Assembly (NCBI GenBank): GCA_038244535.1
Contig: JBBRTJ010000031.1
Span: forward strand, 1 to 32,886
Source: JBBRTJ01 sp038244535
GTDB taxonomy: Bacteria > Actinomycetota > Acidimicrobiia > Acidimicrobiales > Ilumatobacteraceae
Direction: 5' to 3'
DNA: 32,886 nucleotides
Positions within the stretch are counted from its first letter, which is position 1; each line of letters starts with the position of its first letter. The position numbers were made by a program, and so were the translations under genes. Below are positions 1 to 9,000 of this stretch, piece by piece. Under the pieces are notes generated by a model, which was given only the letters and a program-made list of their open reading frames with translations, was not told the origin of the DNA and ran no database searches.

Positions 1-2
1 AC

Positions 3-362
3 ACCTTCACGTGGGCCGAGATGCTGAACGCCATCGCCGACGTCGTGGCTCCCCCGGGCACCATGCTCACCTGGGTCGACGAGTCGTTCCTGGTCGAGCG
101 CGGCGTCGACGGCTCAGTCGTACCGCTGTGGGACGGTGGCAGCGATCAGCCCCGCTGGGCGATGGCAGCCGATCCCACCAGAGCGCTCACTGCTGGCCTT
201 CGGCTACGGCCGCTGGCCGGCACCATCCGCGACACGCTGGCCTGGACGGCCACCCAGACCCAGCCGACCACGCCCGGCCTCCCGCCCGAGCGAGAGTCCG
301 AGCTGCTGGCCGCGTGGGCGGACTCAGCGCGCAACTGCGCTCGGTCATCGGATCCGCACTGA
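3..362 (+). CDS. NAD-dependent epimerase/dehydratase-like protein, C-terminal fragment
   Basis: The frame is open from the first bases of the window, so only the last 119 codons are present and the start lies upstream. The visible part has the look of the C-terminal substrate-binding lobe of an extended SDR (NAD-dependent epimerase type): a segment that introduces a cofactor-like binding region (TFTWAEMLNAIADV), a Trp-Val-Asp motif, then a late 'GLRLRPLAGTIRDTLAW' helix, which is typical of the final helix in these proteins, and a tail ending in a short Ala-rich helix. The Rossmann nucleotide-binding motif and the YxxxK site are outside the window, so substrate and activity cannot be judged. 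It stops at TGA and is followed by 200 bases without a gene that hold the promoter-like repeats. Confidence 0.6.
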   Translation, partial: TFTWAEMLNAIADVVAPPGTMLTWVDESFLVERGVDGSVVPLWDGGSDQPRWAMAADPTRALTAGLRLRPLAGTIRDTLAWTATQTQPTTPGLPPERESELLAAWADSARNCARSSDPH

Positions 363-385
363 GCACAACGGGGCTGACCAACAGC

Positions 386-537
386 GCCCGTCGCCTTCCG
401 AGCGGGAGCCGGGACGCTCCGCGCTCACACCGCTCGCCCGTCGACCCCATGAGCGGGGGCCGGGACGCTCCCGCCCTGACACCGAGCGCCCGTCGACCCC
501 ATGAGCGGGGGCCGGTACGGTCCGGCCACGACCACCA
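386..537 (+). repeat. Three tandem promoter-like repeats, about 50 bp each
   Basis: Three direct copies begin at 386, 436 and 488 with GCCCGTCG. Copies 2 and 3 share GTCGACCCCATGAGCGGGGG, and the periods are 50 and 52 bp. Each copy has a -35-like TCGACC (TCGCCT in copy 1) about 16-17 bp before a hexamer. That hexamer is GACGCT in copies 1 and 2 but a good actinobacterial -10, TACGGT, in copy 3. The block fills the gap between the epimerase fragment and the VOC gene. It is too short and too irregular for a CRISPR array. Confidence 0.7.
493..521 (+). promoter_or_regulatory. Promoter of the VOC/ketopantoate reductase-like operon
   Basis: TCGACC at 493-498 and TACGGT at 516-521 are separated by 17 bp, the normal sigma-70-type spacing. 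Transcription would begin near 528 and leave a leader of about 35 bases that contains the GAAAGGA ribosome-binding site at 551-557. This is the third and only intact-looking copy of the repeat. Confidence 0.5.
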
Positions 538-562
538 GCACCCGTCGCACGAAAGGACGCCC

Positions 563-943
563 GTGTTCCTCGGCCTGCGCACCGTCATCTACCCCGCTCC
601 CGACCTCGCTGCATCGAAGGCGTGGTTCACCGAGCTGCTCGGATACCCGCCCTACTTCGACGAGCCGTTCTACGTCGGCTTCACCGTCGGCGGCTTCGAG
701 CTCGGCCTGCTGCCCGACGCCGACCCCACTGACGGCCCGACCACCTACTGGGGCGTGCCCGACGCGGCGGCCGCCTTCGAGCAGCTGCTCACGCTCGGGG
801 CGGACCCCATCAGCGAACCGACCGACGTCGGTGATGGCATCCGCACTGCGGTCGTGCGCGAGCCCGAGGGCAGCCGCCTCGGCATCATCGAGAACCCGCA
901 CTTCGTGACCACGCCCGCTGACTCGCCGGGTCCCGGCCGATGA
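563..943 (+). CDS. VOC (glyoxalase/bleomycin-resistance fold) family protein
   Basis: 126-residue protein of one VOC module pair. It opens with a beta strand and 'YPAPDLAASKAWFTELLG', the usual first beta-alpha unit in which the helix follows a D-L-x-x-S-x-x-F pattern. A 'FYVGFTVGGFELGLLPD' strand pair, a second half starting 'GVPDAAAAFEQLLTLGA' and a final 'EPEGSRLGIIENP' strand carrying the usual late metal-site region complete the fold. The GTG start at 563 is chosen because GAAAGGA lies 5 bases before it and because VOC homology begins at once. The frame is open much further upstream, but that part is the repeat region. Family members include glyoxalases, dioxygenases and resistance proteins, so the substrate is unknown. 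Its TGA overlaps the next ATG by 4 bp, so the two genes are translationally coupled. Confidence 0.8.
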   Translation: MFLGLRTVIYPAPDLAASKAWFTELLGYPPYFDEPFYVGFTVGGFELGLLPDADPTDGPTTYWGVPDAAAAFEQLLTLGADPISEPTDVGDGIRTAVVREPEGSRLGIIENPHFVTTPADSPGPGR

Positions 944-1830
944 CCGCCGGCCCAAAGCCGCGCATCGCCGTGGTCGGACCGGGCTCGGTCGGTTGCTACT
1001 TCGCCGCCCACCTCGCGGCCGCGGGACACGACGTCATCTCGTGCGCCCGTCGCCCGTTCGACACCTACGTCGTCGAGTCACAGACCGCAGCCGTGAGCGT
1101 CGCGGCCCACGTCCTGACGGACCCCGATGACGCCCCGCCGGTCGACTGGGTGCTCCTGTGCGTAAAGGCGCAGCAGACCGCCGGGGCGGCGGCATGGCTC
1201 GAGCGGTTGTGCACGCCGACCACCACCGTCGTCATCGTGCAGAACGGCGTCGAGGGCGTCGAGCGGACTGCCCCCTTCAGTGGTGCCGCGACGCTGCTGC
1301 CGAGCGTCGTCTACTGCGGCGCCGAGCTGATGAGCCCCGGGCACATCGTGCACCGCAGCGCTGGGGTCCTGATCGTGGCCGACACGCCCGAGGCCCACGC
1401 TCTCGCGGCGCTGTGCGAAGGCACCATGGCCAAGATCCGCATCACCGACGCGTACGCCACCGAAGCCTGGCGCAAGCTGGGCGTCAACGTCATGGGCAAC
1501 GGCATCACGGCGCTCACCAACCGGACGTTCGAGGTGTTTGCTCGACCCGACATCATCACCTTGGCCAAGGGCCTCCTGGCCGAGGTGTGGGCGGTCGGCC
1601 GAGCGGAGGGTGCCGACCTGACGGTGGAGCGTGATGCCGCCTTCCTCGACGACCTGGCCCTCAGCCGGGCCGAGGGCGGCACGTCGACGCTGTACGACCG
1701 CCGGGCCGGCCGGCCGACCGAACACGACGCCCTCTTCGGTGCCGTGCTGCGAGCCGCCGACCGTCACGACATCGCCACGCCGCTCACGCAGGCCATCGGT
1801 GCGCTCGTGGCCGCCGGCGATCCCGGCTGA
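940..1830 (+). CDS. Ketopantoate reductase family protein (PanE/ApbA-like)
   Basis: 296 residues. The N-terminal Rossmann motif is GPGSVG at 13-18, in place of the usual GAGAIG. A 'KAQQT' segment near 69 matches the NADPH-contacting Lys loop, and 'VIVQNGV' near 90 is the family's QNG motif. The catalytic Lys is K179 in 'EAWRKLGVNVMGNGITAL', and the substrate-binding Glu is E261 in 'GRPTEHDALFG', close to K176 and E256 of E. coli PanE. All key residues are therefore present. The enzyme would reduce a 2-oxo acid such as 2-dehydropantoate with NADPH in the cytosol. Many actinobacteria carry several paralogues that are not the pantothenate enzyme, and no other pantothenate gene is nearby, so the substrate is open. 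It overlaps the VOC gene by 4 bp. Confidence 0.85.
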   Translation: MTAGPKPRIAVVGPGSVGCYFAAHLAAAGHDVISCARRPFDTYVVESQTAAVSVAAHVLTDPDDAPPVDWVLLCVKAQQTAGAAAWLERLCTPTTTVVIVQNGVEGVERTAPFSGAATLLPSVVYCGAELMSPGHIVHRSAGVLIVADTPEAHALAALCEGTMAKIRITDAYATEAWRKLGVNVMGNGITALTNRTFEVFARPDIITLAKGLLAEVWAVGRAEGADLTVERDAAFLDDLALSRAEGGTSTLYDRRAGRPTEHDALFGAVLRAADRHDIATPLTQAIGALVAAGDPG

Positions 1831-1861
1831 GCCAGGTCAGCTTCCACCTGACAGGCACCAG

Positions 1862-1867
1862 TACGGT
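1862..1867 (+). promoter_or_regulatory. -10 element TACGGT, leaderless-type, for the MoxR operon
   Basis: TACGGT is followed by exactly six bases and then the ATG at 1874, so transcription should begin at or next to the A of the start codon. There is no Shine-Dalgarno sequence. I see no convincing -35 element. Confidence 0.55.
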
Positions 1868-1873
1868 TCTCCC

Positions 1874-2755
1874 ATGTCCGGCCTCCGTCCCCGCCAGGTG
1901 TGGGGCGCCGGCGTGTTGGTGGCGGCGACCGGTCTGGTCGCCCTCGTGGCAGTGGCGGCCGACCAGGCGCCTTTCGACGTGGCCGCCGACAACGGCGACG
2001 TGCAGTGGCCCGGATGGATGGCCGGCGTCATCGCCGGGATCCTCGCACTGGCGGTGGTGGCCGGACTGGCGGTGGTGCTGGCCAGCCTCAGCAAGAGCGG
2101 CAAGGTCGCCGCCCGCGCCCGGCGCCGTTCGACGCTCGGAGTGATCGTGCTCGCCGCCATCACGATCATGCTCTTGCTGTTCCTGCCCAAGGGCACCACC
2201 AAGGACGAGAAGCGGCCGATCCCCGAGGCGTGTGACAACTGCGGGCCCCGCCAGGTCACTGGCCACGACGGCACCGCGGTCTTCGTCGTCGTGCTGGCCG
2301 GCGCGATCGTCGCTGCCCTCGCGCTGGCCGCCTACGGGAGCCGCAAGCTCCGTGCCGCCGGTGGCACGGCCATCGGCTCGGGCAAGGACGACGCACCAGA
2401 CGCGGCCGCCACCCTTCAAGCAGTCGAACGCTCGCTGGCCGACCTCGATGGACCACTCGACGATCGTGCCGCGATCATCGCCGCCTATGCCACGCTGCTC
2501 GACGGTCTCGCCGCGGCCGGCTGTCGGCGCCGGCCGGCCGAGGCCCCCGACGAACTGGTCATGCGAGCGTTGTCGTCACTCACCGTGCGGGCCGAGCCAC
2601 TCAGAGCGCTCACCGGGCTGTTCACCGAGGCTCGCTTCAGCACCCACCCGCTCGGCCCCGACGAACGACGCCGCGCCATCGCCGCGCTCGAGCAGGCCCG
2701 CTCCGACCTGCGCACCAGCATCGATGCCAGCGCGACCCAGCCGGTCAGCAGTTGA
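1874..2755 (+). CDS. DUF4129 domain-containing membrane protein
   Basis: 293 residues. Four membrane segments are seen near 10-29, 50-72, 87-105 and 134-154. Arg-rich 73-86 lies inside by the positive-inside rule, so the 106-133 loop with a CDNC motif (C120, C123) faces out and the C-terminal domain is cytosolic. The C-terminal part (about 185-280) matches DUF4129: 'AAYATLLDGLAAAG', 'RPAEAPDELVMRAL' and 'FTEARFSTHPLGPDERRRA'. DUF4129 proteins usually sit in MoxR/DUF58 operons, as here, but their biochemical role is unknown. The start is set by the TACGGT element six bases upstream. An open frame continues back into the preceding gene but has no homology. First gene of a five-gene run. Confidence 0.85.
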   Translation: MSGLRPRQVWGAGVLVAATGLVALVAVAADQAPFDVAADNGDVQWPGWMAGVIAGILALAVVAGLAVVLASLSKSGKVAARARRRSTLGVIVLAAITIMLLLFLPKGTTKDEKRPIPEACDNCGPRQVTGHDGTAVFVVVLAGAIVAALALAAYGSRKLRAAGGTAIGSGKDDAPDAAATLQAVERSLADLDGPLDDRAAIIAAYATLLDGLAAAGCRRRPAEAPDELVMRALSSLTVRAEPLRALTGLFTEARFSTHPLGPDERRRAIAALEQARSDLRTSIDASATQPVSS

Positions 2756-2759
2756 CCTC

Positions 2760-3185
2760 GTGAGGACGATCGTCAGGCTGACGGCGATCACGCTGGTCGT
2801 GACCCTGCTCTCGGTCGCCATCCAGCCCTCGGCCCGCACAGCAACCCTGCGCGTCGCGCTCGTCGTGCTTGCGACGCTGGCCGGAGCGAGCCTCATCACC
2901 GTGATGCGCCGCAGCGTGCCCGATCCACCGATGGTCACCACGCCACCGCGGCGCTGGCGGCGCCGACGCAGGTCGATCACGCCCCGCGGCCCCGTGGCGA
3001 TCGAGAGCCTTGCGGTCGCGCTGCGGGCCGGCACCAGCGACCACCCCCATGCCCGGCGCGGCGCCCGGTTGCAGCTCGTCGCCGCGCTGCGGGCCGCCGA
3101 CGATCAGGATCAGCTTCTCCCCCTGGAGCTGCCCACCACCACCGCCGGCTGGGAAGTCCTGCTGGACGAGATCGAGGCCCGATGA
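2760..3185 (+). CDS. Small basic two-helix membrane protein of the MoxR operon
   Basis: 141 residues, not recognised as a named family. Two membrane segments (about 6-22 and 29-48) are followed by a Pro/Arg-rich cytosolic stretch with RRWRRRRR at 64-71. A soluble tail ends in 'LPLELPTTTAGWEVLLDEIEAR'. The GTG start at 2760 lies 4 bases after the stop of the DUF4129 gene, and its TGA overlaps the MoxR ATG by 4 bp, so it is locked into the operon. A short membrane protein of unknown function at this place is common in actinobacterial MoxR operons. It may help anchor the ATPase or DUF58 protein at the membrane, which is inference from position only. Confidence 0.75.
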   Translation: MRTIVRLTAITLVVTLLSVAIQPSARTATLRVALVVLATLAGASLITVMRRSVPDPPMVTTPPRRWRRRRRSITPRGPVAIESLAVALRAGTSDHPHARRGARLQLVAALRAADDQDQLLPLELPTTTAGWEVLLDEIEAR

Positions 3186-4147
3186 GCATCGCCCCCACAA
3201 CGTTGTCCCAGGCCGTCGCCACCGCTGAGGCCATCCTCGACGAGGTCGAACGGGCGGTGGTGGGCAAGCGAGAGGTCCTTGAACTGGTGCTGCTGGGCTT
3301 CATGGCCGACGGTCACGTGCTGCTCGACGACCTGCCGGGGGTGGCCAAGACGCTGATGGCCCGCTCGTTCGCCACCGCCACTGGCCTCACGTTTCGCCGC
3401 ATCCAGTTCACGCCCGACCTCCTGCCCGCCGACATCACCGGCGCCACGATCCTCGATCCACGGGTCGGGGAGTTCGGGTTCCGTGAGGGGCCGCTGTTCG
3501 CGCAGCTCGTGCTGGCCGACGAGGTGAACCGGGCGCCGGCCAAGACCCAGGCCGCGCTGCTCGAAGCGATGCAGGAGCGCCAGGTGACCGCCGATGGCAC
3601 CACGCACCCGCTCCCCCGGCCGTTCCTGGTGGTGGCCACCCAGAACCCCATCGAGTACGAGGGCACCTATCCGTTGCCCGAAGCTCAGCTCGACCGCTTC
3701 ATCCTGCGCACCACGGTCGGCTACCCCACGCCTGACGACGAGTGGGAGCTGCTGTCGCGCCGGCTCGACCGTGGCACGGACGACGTCGAGCTGAGAGCGG
3801 TGACCGACCCTGACGGCATCATCGGCCTCCAGCACGCACTCGAGCACGTGCACGTCGACGAGACGATCGGGCGCTACGTCGTGGCCCTCGTCGACGCGAC
3901 GCGTCACTCGCCGAGCCTTCAGGTCGGCGCCAGCCCCCGGGGATCCCTGGCGCTGTTGAAGCTGGCCCGCGCGCATGCAGCACTGCGGGGCCGCGACTTC
4001 GTCACCCCTGATGACGTCAAGGCCATCGTTCTCCCCGCGCTCGCGCATCGAATCGTGCTGCGCAGCGACCTATGGGTCCGCCGTGTCGGGCCGGGCGAGG
4101 TGCTGGCCGAACTGGTGGCCAACGTTCCGGCGCCGTCAGCTCGGTGA
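3182..4147 (+). CDS. MoxR family AAA+ ATPase
   Basis: 321 residues, full length for the family. Walker A is DLPGVAKT (50-57), the MoxR variant in which Ala replaces the middle Gly. Walker B is LVLADEVNR, with D113 and E114. Sensor 1 lies in 'VVATQNPIEYEGTYPLPEAQLDRF', a MoxR hallmark, and sensor 2 in 'ASPRGSLALLKLARAHA'. The C-terminal lid domain is complete. MoxR ATPases act as chaperone-like motors that help mature or insert metal centres and assemble protein complexes, usually with a DUF58/von Willebrand A-like partner encoded next door. That is the arrangement here, since the DUF58 gene begins inside the stop codon. Cytosolic and probably hexameric. The client is unknown. Confidence 0.93.
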   Translation: MSIAPTTLSQAVATAEAILDEVERAVVGKREVLELVLLGFMADGHVLLDDLPGVAKTLMARSFATATGLTFRRIQFTPDLLPADITGATILDPRVGEFGFREGPLFAQLVLADEVNRAPAKTQAALLEAMQERQVTADGTTHPLPRPFLVVATQNPIEYEGTYPLPEAQLDRFILRTTVGYPTPDDEWELLSRRLDRGTDDVELRAVTDPDGIIGLQHALEHVHVDETIGRYVVALVDATRHSPSLQVGASPRGSLALLKLARAHAALRGRDFVTPDDVKAIVLPALAHRIVLRSDLWVRRVGPGEVLAELVANVPAPSAR

Positions 4148-5478
4148 GCACGCCGACGACGGCTCGGGCCACGAGCACGCCCGACGCGGTGCGAGCCACT
4201 CTCGACCGTCGCGCCGGGCCGACCTTGCCGGCCGCGGCGACCCTGACCATCGCGGGGCTCTTCGGCGCGCTGCTGACCGCCCGCCCTGAGCTGGCGGCGC
4301 TCGCGGCGCCCTTCGCCGTCCTCCTCGTGGCCGGGATCGTCTTGGCCGAACGGCCGGATCTCGACATCACGCTGACCGTCGCCGACGAGCGCATCGTCGA
4401 AGGCGACTCGACGAGCATCAACGTCGTCATGGCGTCGTCAGTGCCGCTCAGCCGGGTGGCGTGCCGGCTCGACCGCAGCGGACGAGCCGTCGCCATCGAC
4501 CCCGCCGATGGCCGACTGGCGTGGGCGGGACCCATCCGCCACGGCACCCGCACGTTCACGGCGGTGGTGCAGGCGTCGCGCTGGGGCATCGAGCGGTTCG
4601 GACCACTCACGATCGTCGCCGACGGCCCGTTGGGCATCGTGCGGTGGCGAGCACAGGTGGCCGTCGCCGTCACCGTGAGGGTCCTGCCGTCCGACGCGAC
4701 GCTGCGCACGCTCCTGCCTCCACCCGAGCCCCGGACGGCCAGCGGTGTGCACGTGTCTCGCCGACGCGGTGATGGGCTCGAGTTTGCCGAGGTGCGGCCC
4801 TACCGGCCTGGCGATCGGCTCCGCTCCGTCAACTGGCATCAGAGCGGGCGCCGAGGCGAGCTGTGGGTCAACGAGCACCACCCTGAGCGCACCGCCGATC
4901 TCATCGTGCTGCTCGACACGTTCGCCGACCGCCTCGAGGGCGGCTCCGATGCCCTTGAACCGGCGGTGCGCATCGCGTGGCAGCTGGCGCTGGCCCACCT
5001 CGCCGTTCACGATCGCGTCGGAATCGTCGGGTTCGGTGGTCTGCCCGCCTGGCTCACGCCCAACGCCGGGAGCCGGGCCCGCCTCGTCGTGATGGACCGG
5101 CTCCTGGCCGCCGAGGCGCACTGGGCCGACGCCCCCCGCCGCGTGTCGGTGCTCCCGGCCCGGCTGCTCCCCGCAGGAGCACACGTCGTGGCCGTCACGG
5201 GCCTGAACGACGAGCGGATGGTCACCGCGCTTGGCGATCTCCTGCGGCGCGGCCACGACGTCTCGGCCGTGGTCATCGCGGCACCCACCCCGGCGACGGT
5301 CGACGACGACGACGCCGTGCGATTAGCCCGGAGGCTGTGGGCCCTGCAGCGGCGCGAGCGCCGCCGCACCCTCGAGCGGGCAGGCCTGCCGATCGTCGTC
5401 TGGTCAGACGGGGATCCGGCTACGGCGGCCCTCGCGCTGTCACGCACGAAGCGCTTCCCGATCCGCAGGGCGCGCTGA
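4144..5478 (+). CDS. DUF58 domain-containing protein (MoxR partner)
   Basis: 444 residues from a GTG at 4144 that overlaps the MoxR stop by 4 bp. Two closely spaced membrane helices (about 28-45 and 50-68) are followed by a beta-rich region. The DUF58 signature is near 213-260: 'FAEVRPYRPGDRLRSVNWH' and then 'RRGELWVNEHHPER'. After it comes a von Willebrand A-like fold beginning 'IVLLDTF', in which the metal-site DxSxS is not well kept (D-T-F). An in-frame extension of 24 codons upstream exists, but the overlapping GTG fits the coupling seen across the operon. DUF58 proteins are thought to work with MoxR in folding or assembling membrane or secreted complexes. The function here is inferred from family and position. 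Confidence 0.88.
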   Translation: MSTPTTARATSTPDAVRATLDRRAGPTLPAAATLTIAGLFGALLTARPELAALAAPFAVLLVAGIVLAERPDLDITLTVADERIVEGDSTSINVVMASSVPLSRVACRLDRSGRAVAIDPADGRLAWAGPIRHGTRTFTAVVQASRWGIERFGPLTIVADGPLGIVRWRAQVAVAVTVRVLPSDATLRTLLPPPEPRTASGVHVSRRRGDGLEFAEVRPYRPGDRLRSVNWHQSGRRGELWVNEHHPERTADLIVLLDTFADRLEGGSDALEPAVRIAWQLALAHLAVHDRVGIVGFGGLPAWLTPNAGSRARLVVMDRLLAAEAHWADAPRRVSVLPARLLPAGAHVVAVTGLNDERMVTALGDLLRRGHDVSAVVIAAPTPATVDDDDAVRLARRLWALQRRERRRTLERAGLPIVVWSDGDPATAALALSRTKRFPIRRAR

Positions 5479-5480
5479 AC

Positions 5481-6011
5481 GTGGCCTCGCAGTCGCGCAC
5501 CGATGCCCAGCGTGTCGCGTGGGTCACGGGCGGGGCGGCGACGACCCTGGCGTTGCTCCTGGCCACCGCCGCGTTCAGCCGTGCCGGACCGGCCTCGGGG
5601 GCGGCACTCCTCCTCGGGGGCCTTGGCACCGTGCTCGTCGTGTGCTCAGTGGCCCTCGGTTCCGGTGCTCACGCTCCTGCACTGCTCGCGCTCGGCGGAG
5701 CCTGGGCGCTCACGGTGGGTACGGACGACGGTCGCGCAGCGATGGTGCTCACCGCGGCCGCACTGGTTGCCATCGACCAGCTCGTGCGGTGGGCCGACGA
5801 TGCCCGCTCGGGCTGCGTCGAGCGAGGACCCGACCTCCGGGCGCGGGCGGGTCGCGTCCTTGCGCTCGTGCTCGGCGCAGCTGTGCTCGCCGCGCTTGTC
5901 GTCGGGGCCGGCGAGCTTCCGGTGCCCGGTGGCCTGGCCGGCGAAGGCATCGGCCTGGCCGCGGCCGTCGCCACCTTGGCGCTGGTCGCGGCACGACGAT
6001 GGGACCGATGA
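5481..6011 (+). CDS. Polytopic membrane protein, last gene of the MoxR operon
   Basis: 176 residues, family not recognised. About six membrane segments are visible (near 14-33, 39-59, 65-80, 86-102, 124-143 and 153-172), rich in Ala, Leu and Gly. A charged cytosolic loop around 103-123 contains 'RWADDARSGCVERGPD'. The GTG start at 5481 lies 2 bases after the DUF58 stop, so translation is probably coupled. Similar unassigned membrane proteins often end actinobacterial MoxR/DUF58 operons. The only thing the sequence supports is an inner-membrane location and likely co-function with the MoxR-DUF58 pair. Confidence 0.7.
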   Translation: MASQSRTDAQRVAWVTGGAATTLALLLATAAFSRAGPASGAALLLGGLGTVLVVCSVALGSGAHAPALLALGGAWALTVGTDDGRAAMVLTAAALVAIDQLVRWADDARSGCVERGPDLRARAGRVLALVLGAAVLAALVVGAGELPVPGGLAGEGIGLAAAVATLALVAARRWDR

Positions 6012-6027
6012 CCCGGGTCGCACTTGC

Positions 6028-6033
6028 TAGGTT
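6028..6033 (+). promoter_or_regulatory. -10 element TAGGTT upstream of the ten-repeat secreted protein
   Basis: TAGGTT would start transcription near 6040 and give a leader of about 37 bases before the ATG at 6077. GCGGAGGG just before that ATG is a fair ribosome-binding site. It implies the secreted-protein gene is separable from the MoxR operon even though the gap is only 65 bases. Confidence 0.45.
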
Positions 6034-6076
6034 CTCCCGAGCGCCGCAACCCACTTCCCCTGGCGCCGCGGAGGGC

Positions 6077-9000
6077 ATGAACGTGTTGCGGATCAAGGCT
6101 TTCGCGGTGCTGGCCGTGCTCACCGCGTCTCTCGCGCCTGCGCTGGTCACGGCGCCAGCGGCCGGCGCGGCTGTCCTCCAGAAGTACATCTCGGTAGGAG
6201 CGAAAGGCCTTGGGGTGAACATCACCCCCGCCGGCAGCTCGGCCTCGGTGCGGTTCTCAGGCCTCGCGGGCCAGACCATCGTGGTCAGCACCACGAACGG
6301 CACGTTCACCACGAACTGCTCGCTGAACGTCAGCCTGCTCTCGCCATCGGCGTCGGTGCTCGCCGGACCGGTGTGTGGGGGGCAGTCCGCCGCGCTCCCG
6401 GCCACGGCACTCGCAGTTGACGGCGACTACACGATCAGCCTGCAGCCAGCAGTGGCGGCCACCGGCACCATCAAGGTGGCGGTCGCTCTCGTGTCCGGCC
6501 CGCGCAGCATCACGCCGTCGGCCGCGGCCGCCACTGGCTTCAGGCAGACCACCGCCAACCAGGTCACGACGTTCGGCTTCCTCGGCACCGCTGGCACCGG
6601 GATCGCCGTCAACATCGCCGGGGGCACCTTCCCCACCAGCTGCAGCCTGCAGGTGCGCCTCAAGAGCGCGACCGGCACCACGATCTCGGGGCCCGCGTGT
6701 GCGGGCACGAGCGCCTTCCTCGATCCAGTCCGCCTCCCGGCCACCGCCGTGTACCAAGTCGAGCTCACCTCCGTGGGCACCGTCAAGGGCGCCGGCACCG
6801 TGCTGGTCATCGCCCCCATCGACCTGATTGCGCCGATCGCCGTCGGAGGCACCACCTCCAGGCGGCTCACCTACCCGGGCCAGAACGCACGCCTCACCTT
6901 CACCGGAGCGGTCGGGCAGGCCCGCTCCGCCGTCGTGAGCGCGGTCGCCTTCACCGGCACCGTCGGCTCCGGATGCGCGCTCACCTTCCTGCGGCCCGAT
7001 GGCTCCGTGCGATCAACCGCTGACTGTGCCGGCGGGCTCCTCGACCAGGTCCTGCTCGACGCCGCCGGCACCTGGACGCTGCTCCTTGATCCGAACCTCG
7101 ATGCCCTCGGGAAGGCAACGGTGTCGCTGCTCGATGCCACCGACCAGACCCGCACCGTCGCCGTCGGCGCAACCGCAGCCATGAGCACGACCGTGGCCGG
7201 CAGCAACGGGCGCTTCACCTTCCCCGGTGCCATCGGTGACGGCCGCAGCGTCACCGTCACGGCACCCACGTTCTCGGCCCCGAACTGCTACTCGCTCGTG
7301 CTCCTGCGCCCTGACGGCTCGACGAAGGCGACCACCGGGGCGTGCGCCACCGCAGCGACACTCGCACCGCAGACGCTCGACGTCGCCGGGACCTGGACCG
7401 TGCTCGTCGACCCGCAGGGCGTCGCAGTGGGCACCGCCACCGTCGGCGTCGCAGCCGTCAGCACGGGGCTCGTCCCCGGCATCCCCGCCGCGTTCACCAT
7501 CGCCACCGCAGGACAGAGCGCCCGCTTCGCCTTCGCCGGCACGGCTGGCGAGGCACGGGCGATCACGCTGTCGGGCCTGACGGGCACGTTGACCGGGGCG
7601 ACCTGCAGCCTGCTGCGGCCCGATGGCAGCACCCTGGCTTCGACGCGCTGCGACGGCACCGGCGGGTTCCTCGATCAGACCCGGCTCGACGTCACCGGAA
7701 CCTGGACCGTGCTCCTCGTGCCCGACATCACCGCGACCGGCACGGCACTCGTGTCGCTCGTCGACGCCACCGACCAGATCGGCACCATCACCGTCGGAGC
7801 TTCGGCCAGCGCGAACCTGGCGAACCCGGGCCAGAACGCCAGGCTGACGTTCTCCGGTGTCGTGGGTGACGGGCGCACGGTGTCGCTCAGCTCCCCCACG
7901 TTCTCGGCTGCAGGTTGCTACACGCTGTCGCTCCTGCGGCCCGATGGCTCCACGAAGGCAACTGCAAACGCCTGCGCCACAACGACGAGCTTCACCACCG
8001 TCGCCGACGTCAGCGGCACCTGGACCGTCCTGGTCGACCCGCAAGGGCTCTCCGTCGGCCGCGCCGGCGTCGACGTGGTGGCCGGCTTCCCCAGCCTCCC
8101 GGTGGGCGTCGCCACCGCCTTCTCCATCACGACGCCAGGCGCCGTCGCATCGTTCCCGGTCGGCGGCTCGGCCGGCATGCAGCGCTCGCTGATGGTGACC
8201 GGCATCACCGGAACGCTGGCCACCGCATGCTTCCGGCTCTCCCTCGTCGCCCCTGACAGCTCGGTCGCCGCCTCGACGATCGCCTGCGGATCGTCAGCCT
8301 TCCTCGACCAGCAGACCTATGCCACGAACGGTCAGTGGACGGCCACGCTCACCCCGTTCGGCTCCGTCACCGGTAGCGGCACCATCACCGTCGTCGATGC
8401 CACCAACCAGACGGGGCCCATCGCCGTAGGAGGCACGGTCACCGCCACCATCGCCCAGCCCGGACAGAACGCCCGGTTCACTTTTGCCGGCACCGTCGGT
8501 CAGCAACGAGCGGTGACGCTGTCGGGGTTGACCGGAGCGCTGACCGGCGCAACGTGCAGCCTGCTGCGGCCCGACGGCACCACGGCGGCCTCGGCCTGGT
8601 GCGACGGCGTCAATGGGTTCCTCGACCAGATCACCATCGACGTCCCCGGTACGTGGTCCGTGCTCATCGACCCGGACAGGACAGCCACGGGCACCGCTAC
8701 CGTCACCCTCGCCAACGCCACCGACCAGACGGGCACGATCGCCGTCGGGGGCACCGCCGCCGTCGCCATCACGCAACCGGGCCAGAACGCCCGCTTCACG
8801 TTCGCGGGCACCACGGGCCAGCTCCGCTCGGTCACCCTCAGTGGCTTCGCTGGCGGTCTCACCACTGCGATGTGCAGCCTCGTTCGCCCCGACGGCACCG
8901 TGCTCGACGAAGCGGTGTGCAGTGGCACCGGGAGCTTCCTCGACCACGTCGCCCTCGACGTCACCGGCACCTGGACCGTGCTCGTCGACCCCGCCACGAG

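Noticed and set aside
386..537. CRISPR-like array
   Set aside because: Only three copies, the repeat and spacer are not distinct, and no cas gene is near; the promoter-like reading fits better.
11..562. Open frame continuing upstream of the VOC gene, adding about 184 codons
   Set aside because: The extension crosses the end of the epimerase gene and the promoter-like repeats, is Arg/Pro/His-rich and has no homology. GAAAGGA marks the GTG at 563.
3110..4048. 312-codon open frame antisense to MoxR
   Set aside because: Shadow of the MoxR codons, no motifs.
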